A stretch of 64,000 bases of DNA from Prescottella equi (GTDB lineage Bacteria > Actinomycetota > Actinomycetes > Mycobacteriales > Mycobacteriaceae): assembly GCF_002094305.1 (NCBI RefSeq), contig NZ_LWTX01000008.1, forward strand, positions 1 to 64,000. The letters run 5' to 3'. Under the pieces are notes generated by a model. That model saw nothing but the letters and a program-made list of their open reading frames with translations. It made no database searches and was not told the DNA's origin. The position numbers were made by a program, and so were the translations under genes. Below, piece after piece: positions 60,496 to 64,000 of this stretch (the stretch's first letter is position 1; every line of letters begins with the position of its first letter).

Positions 60496-60906
60496 CTACC
60501 GGCGCGCTGCCAGGTACTCGGACGTGGCCGCGTCGGCGGGAAAGAACGTCTCGATGGCGAGCTCGGACACCGCGACGTCGAGCGGCGTCCCGAAGACCGT
60601 CGTCGTACTGACGAACGACAGATCGTGATCGCCCGCGCGCACCCGGAGCGGCACGACGAGCGACGGCCCCGGCTCGGTCGCGTCGACGCCGCCCGGGTAC
60701 CCGGTGAGCTCGACGCGCAGCCGGCGCAGTTCGTCGTCGCCCGTCGCGTCGATCTGCCGGTCCAGCCGGTGCAACACGTGCGCGCGCCATTGGGCAAGGT
60801 TCGTGATCCGCGGCGCCATCCCGTCCGGGTGCAAGCTCAAGCGCAGCACGTTGACGGGCGGCTCCGACAGAGTGACACGCGATCCCAGTCGGGCGTAGGG
60901 GTGAAG
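60496..60906 (-). pseudogene. Headless MmyB-type regulator fragment (ligand-binding half)
   Basis: The open frame encodes NVLRLSLHPDGMAPRITNLA, SFVSTTTVFGTPLDVAVSEL and ETFFPADAATSEY, the C-terminal part of the MmyB-like ligand-binding domain found in XRE-family regulators. The helix-turn-helix and first half are absent. The frame begins directly after the stop codon of the 44-residue gene at 60907 and has no good start of its own (a GTG at 60849 gives 117 residues). Most likely a deletion remnant. Confidence 0.7.
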
Positions 60907-61041
60907 CTACAGGGTCGTCGATCCCAGGATCATGCCGAGTGGCGCGAGGATCGCAGCCGCCGCAATTGCCAGCGGATTCCCAGCGAGCATGCCGTCGCGG
61001 AGCCAACTCCCGATCTGAGCTGCAAAATCGTTCGAACCCAT
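60907..61041 (-). CDS. 44-residue hydrophobic peptide (porin-like small protein)
   Basis: MGSNDFAAQIGSWLRDGMLA followed by GNPLAIAAAAILAPLGMILGSTTL. ATG at 61041, with GAGGGAAGG about 10 bases upstream. A short amphipathic N-terminal part leads into an Ala/Leu-rich helix of about 20 residues. Size and lack of signal peptide recall the very short corynebacterial channel-forming proteins (PorA/PorH) of mycolata cell walls; this is an analogy. It starts MGS like the 28-residue peptide at 43178. The single TAG stop separates it from an in-frame regulator fragment. Confidence 0.55.
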   Translation of the reverse strand: MGSNDFAAQIGSWLRDGMLAGNPLAIAAAAILAPLGMILGSTTL

Positions 61042-61202
61042 TGTCTGCGCGCCTTCCCTCGATCTCACGTGTTCTTCTGTCCCAGGTTCATCGCCGGGCA
61101 TGGCAACTGTGTTACGGCCAGCCCACCGCCACACGAACTTGATCGTCGAACTCTCGAAGGTCTGCTCGGCCGCTGGGCCGCCGCCGAACGCCACCGGGTC
61201 GA

Positions 61203-61330
61203 AGCAGCAACTACGACCGGTGATGAGCGGTTGACTGCAGCGGAACGCACCGAGCTCGCCGGTCTCCGCAAGCAGATGCTCGAGCAGGACAAGGACATCG
61301 CGTTCTTGAAAGAACGCCTCGGCATACCTG
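61203..61330 (+). mobile_element. Remnant of an IS3-family orfA-like transposase
   Basis: One plus-strand frame reads LTAAERTELAGLRKQMLEQD then KDIAFLKE, the leucine-zipper tail of IS3-type OrfA proteins (usually followed by the residues AxAFFA). No start, no upstream helix-turn-helix, no OrfB and no terminal repeats were found. It lies beside the two degraded genes and may record the event that damaged them. Similarity is judged by eye. Confidence 0.45.
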
Positions 61331-61402
61331 GACGCCAATCAAGGGAAGGTAGAGCGGGCTGCCTGAAGAGCTACGAATCTGGCGCAATGCAGAGGCCCAC
61401 CG

Positions 61403-61639
61403 ATGATGTTCTGGTCCGCCAACAGCATGAACGGGTGGCGCTACGCGCTCATGATCATCGCGATGATCGCGTTCTGGGTGTTGATCGTCCTCGCGGTGAT
61501 TAGTCATTCGAGTACTCGCCCGGACACACAGCCGCCCCATCCTCACGCCGATACTCCTGAGCAGCTCCTCGCACAGTGCCTGGCCCGCGGCGAGATCGGC
61601 GACGACCGATACCACACACCTCGAGTGGCCGCCTGGTAG
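61403..61639 (+). CDS. Small membrane protein with SHOCT-like tail
   Basis: A 78-residue protein with one membrane helix (about 12-34, WRYALMIIAMIAFWVLIVLA) and a C-terminal TPEQLLAQCLARGEIGDDRY, close to the SHOCT motif (LxxRLARGEIxxxEY). The last residues (HTPRVAAW) diverge from the usual RxLxxL end, possibly through a small indel. An AGAGG site precedes the ATG. Function unknown; SHOCT tails often accompany membrane or oligomerising proteins. Confidence 0.65.
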   Translation: MMFWSANSMNGWRYALMIIAMIAFWVLIVLAVISHSSTRPDTQPPHPHADTPEQLLAQCLARGEIGDDRYHTPRVAAW

Positions 61640-61687
61640 TACCGTCCCTGCGAGGCGTGCATTCACTCTAGGTACTTCGCTCTGGTC

Positions 61688-62329
61688 TCAGCGAGGGTCC
61701 GTCATTGCGGAGACGGCGCCATCTCCGGACCGTAGGCGCACCGGGATGCCGGCGCGATCTTGCGGCACCTCGATGGTGCTCGGGCCCGTGGCCGACACGG
61801 CGTCCACCGCGTAACCGCCCGGGCCCGTGACCAGCGTGACGTCACCGTAGCGGGAGTTCAGGTCGACGGGTGCACGGGTGTCGGTCACCGTTAGATCGCC
61901 GAATTGCGAACTCCCTCGGACGACGGTCCCGTACGGGACGGCGATCTCGTACAGGGCGACGCAGGTGGGGCGGCCGACGGCGAATCTGTCGGGGCAACTC
62001 GCGCTGATCGTCAGACCGGACCCGTTGGTGTCGATGCGTTCATCGGGCTTGTCGCCGTCGGTGAACTCGAAGGAGCGCCGGATCTCGATGTCGTCGCGGT
62101 CGGAGCCGATCACCTGAGCGCTCAGGGCCGCGGTGGTCACACCGAACTGTTTGGCACCCGCATCATCGAAATCGAGTGTGACGGCCGTGGCGCCGCTGTA
62201 GCTGTCGTCCCGCTGTTCGTGACTCGTGGAATCGGCAGTGCAGCCGGCGAGCGCCACGGACGAGAGTGCCAGTGCCGCAACGCTGACGGGGAGGCGGAAC
62301 TTCCGGGGTGCGGTTTCAACGACGGGCAT
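61688..62329 (-). CDS. Lipoprotein of unknown function
   Basis: A 213-residue protein with a lipoprotein signal (ALSSVALAGC, lipid-modified Cys near residue 30) and a beta-rich mature part whose repeated short strands (GDLTVTDTRAPVDLNSRYGDVTLVTG) resemble DUF4097-type adhesin-like beta solenoids. It overlaps the preceding permease gene by 14 bp, so it is probably co-translated with the ABC transporter. Confidence 0.75.
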   Translation of the reverse strand: MPVVETAPRKFRLPVSVAALALSSVALAGCTADSTSHEQRDDSYSGATAVTLDFDDAGAKQFGVTTAALSAQVIGSDRDDIEIRRSFEFTDGDKPDERIDTNGSGLTISASCPDRFAVGRPTCVALYEIAVPYGTVVRGSSQFGDLTVTDTRAPVDLNSRYGDVTLVTGPGGYAVDAVSATGPSTIEVPQDRAGIPVRLRSGDGAVSAMTDPR

Positions 62330-63854
62330 GGCGAATCTCCTGAACGAGTGCGGTGGCGGCGATCAGCGCGGCGCCGACGCCGAAGGACAACAGTGGGGAC
62401 GGGCCGGCGAGCGACTCATCGGTGCGGAGCGCGCCCATGACGTCGACCGCAGCGACCCCGTTGAGCACGGCGTACCAGATCACCAGGTAGACAGCCTGAA
62501 ACACGCGTGCGCTCCGGCCGATCGACCCGATCAGCAGCGCAAGGGCAGGAATCACCGTCGCGCCCGCAACCCACGCGGCGACGCCGGTCGCGTCCGCTGC
62601 AAGCAGCATTTTCACGAGCGGACCGACACCCGCGATGACCGCGATGAGCACGCCTGCACCCCACTCGGCGACGAGTCTGATCCGAGGCGAGACACCGCAC
62701 TGCACAAGGGGAGCGACGCCCTGTTCATAGGTGAGTGTCCCGAGACGTGACCACACCAGCACTGGCAACAACCATGCGAAGAGCAGTACGGTGCCGACGC
62801 GATCAGGGGGAACGGCGAGGGCCGCGATCGTCACGATCGCGAGCGTGAGCCACCACCACCGCGACACGCTTCCCAGATGAATGCGCACCTCGCCGAGCAG
62901 CAACCCCGGGAACGACTGTCCACGTTCGGCCGACGACAGTGCTCGCGGGCCCTGTGAGAACGCCGGTGCAACGGGAGGCTCGGTTGCAGGTACGGCAGAC
63001 GGATGCGAGAGAGTGCGTTGTCGCCGTGAGGGGTCGAACCGGCCGAACCAGAGGGAGGGAAGGATGGCGACGAGCGTGGAGGCGGCAATCAATCCTGCAC
63101 TCGCGGCGACGAGCGTCGTGTCGATGTCCATACCGGACCACGTGAACTGCCCGAGTGCGCCCGGTTCCGCTGTGAGCCCGATCGAGATCTCGTCATCCAT
63201 GCCGGGGTGCTGCGCCGCCAGGTCTGCCTGGAACCCTGCGGTAACCGATCCGTAGACCAGTGGAATCCCGGCGAGGAACATCGACGGATACACAAAGAAC
63301 CACAGTATGTTTCCCGCACCACCTCGCAAGAGCGGGACGGTTTCGAAGACGACGGCGGCTGCCGCGGCCACGGTCAGGACAGGAAGACAGAACAGCACGA
63401 TCGGAAGCCAGAGTGCCGTCATGTCGAGGCTAGTGGATTCCCCGCGGAGAAGCTGCATCACGGGTGCGATCAGAGCGAGTGCGGCTGCCATCGCCGCGAG
63501 CACCGCCACGTTGCTCAGGTACTTGCCCAGCAGATACATCGGCATGCGCAACGGGGAGGCGGAAAGCACTTCGCCTACGCCGGTGGAGATGTCGCGCGCG
63601 ATGCTGCTGCGGACGACGTAGAAGCCGAACAGCGGCAACCACAGGCTGCCGATCATGGCGAGCAACATGCCGATGTACGCGCTGTCGTACAGTCCCCGGA
63701 ACGATCCGACCTTGACCATTGCGTAGGTTGCAGAGACCGGCGGGACGGCAACATAGCCGAGTGCGACAGCGCCGAGCACCGTCACCAGGAACGCGGGACG
63801 CCGCGAACGATCCCGGACGTCGGCCATCGCGACGGCAGCGACAGCGCCTGTCAT
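62316..63854 (-). CDS. ABC transporter permease
   Basis: A 512-residue membrane protein with about 12 predicted helices in two halves (N-terminal block to about 270, C-terminal block from about 330) joined by a Pro-rich loop near 280-320. ISTGVGEVLSASPLRMPMYLLGK is typical of ABC-2-type permeases. The ATG at 63854 overlaps the ATPase stop codon (ATGA). Substrate unknown; the adjacent lipoprotein suggests envelope export or signalling. Confidence 0.82.
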   Translation of the reverse strand: MTGAVAAVAMADVRDRSRRPAFLVTVLGAVALGYVAVPPVSATYAMVKVGSFRGLYDSAYIGMLLAMIGSLWLPLFGFYVVRSSIARDISTGVGEVLSASPLRMPMYLLGKYLSNVAVLAAMAAALALIAPVMQLLRGESTSLDMTALWLPIVLFCLPVLTVAAAAAVVFETVPLLRGGAGNILWFFVYPSMFLAGIPLVYGSVTAGFQADLAAQHPGMDDEISIGLTAEPGALGQFTWSGMDIDTTLVAASAGLIAASTLVAILPSLWFGRFDPSRRQRTLSHPSAVPATEPPVAPAFSQGPRALSSAERGQSFPGLLLGEVRIHLGSVSRWWWLTLAIVTIAALAVPPDRVGTVLLFAWLLPVLVWSRLGTLTYEQGVAPLVQCGVSPRIRLVAEWGAGVLIAVIAGVGPLVKMLLAADATGVAAWVAGATVIPALALLIGSIGRSARVFQAVYLVIWYAVLNGVAAVDVMGALRTDESLAGPSPLLSFGVGAALIAATALVQEIRHARR

Positions 63855-64000
63855 CGGATGACCCCGGCGGGCGCCATCGGGCTGTGGACCGCGTTGACGT
63901 ACGCGTCTTCGAGATCGGGTTCGACAGGACGAGCCCCCGGCATCGGAGGTATTTCGGCGACGGCACGGACACGCACGCCCTGTGCTGTTCGGACCGTGCG
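63851..64000 (-). CDS. ABC transporter ATP-binding protein (3' end only)
   Basis: The last 49 codons of a gene cut by the window edge. The frame reads RTVRTAQGVRVRAVAEIPPM and ends EPDLEDAYVNAV...VIR before TGA at 63851-63853. The EPxLEDAYL pattern is the usual C-terminus of ABC-2-type ATPase subunits. It overlaps the permease start, so the two form one transporter. Confidence 0.8.
   Translation of the reverse strand, partial: RTVRTAQGVRVRAVAEIPPMPGARPVEPDLEDAYVNAVHSPMAPAGVIR

Noticed and set aside
59719-61503. A 594-codon plus-strand frame over the degraded patch
   Set aside because: Mostly antisense to the peptidase and regulator remnants; only the short segment near 61203-61330 resembles a real protein (transposase tail).

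Overview
The window is high-GC actinobacterial DNA, most likely from a mycolic-acid-containing Nocardiaceae species (Rhodococcus/Prescottella-like). The evidence is gene order shared with the Mycobacterium tuberculosis Rv1285-Rv1315 neighbourhood, an Emb-type arabinosyltransferase, GTG starts with four-base overlaps, and rpmE/prfA/rho gene types typical of this group. The species is inferred, not proven.

Layout. 1-330: promoter region of a putative rRNA operon leaving the window leftwards, directly downstream of murA. 331-2732: murA, a PduO-type cobalamin adenosyltransferase and a DUF2550 membrane protein. 2769-10675: complete F1Fo ATP synthase operon (atpI-like, B, E, F, H, A, G, D, C) on the minus strand. 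10726-15576: wecA, tsaC, prmC, a small secreted protein, prfA, rpmE. 15785-24604: rho, then the overlapping amino-acid operon argS-lysA-hom-thrC-thrB. 24773-26672: DUF3105 and DUF305 membrane-anchored proteins and tRNA-Arg(CCG). 26746-33337: a polytopic membrane protein, a luciferase-like oxidoreductase, an Emb-family arabinosyltransferase and an ArsR/AHSA1 pair.

33343-43029 is the most interesting part. cysD-cysNC-cysQ would make the sulfate donor PAPS and clear its by-product PAP. An IclR regulator and a divergent set follow: a DUF1214-like protein, an SDR dehydrogenase, a sulfotransferase and an Abhydrolase_10-type hydrolase. An identical 16-bp palindrome and closely matching promoters precede both cysD and the sulfotransferase operon, which suggests one co-regulated lipid or alcohol sulfation system. 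A 28-residue peptide gene with its own ribosome site and hairpin terminator follows.

43381-48091: two MFS exporters, two MarR regulators and an alpha/beta hydrolase. 48155-54765: a six-gene valine/isobutyrate degradation operon (echA-type hydratase, mmsB, 3-hydroxyisobutyryl-CoA hydrolase, two acyl-CoA dehydrogenases, mmsA). 54977-57362: a Tat-exported sulfatase and a methyltransferase. 57442-59006: a two-gene WxL-like surface protein system. 59148-61640: a degraded patch with a frameshifted peptidase, a headless regulator fragment, a 44-residue porin-like peptide, a transposase remnant and a SHOCT-like small membrane protein. 61688-64000: a lipoprotein, an ABC permease and the 3' end of an ABC ATPase cut by the window edge.
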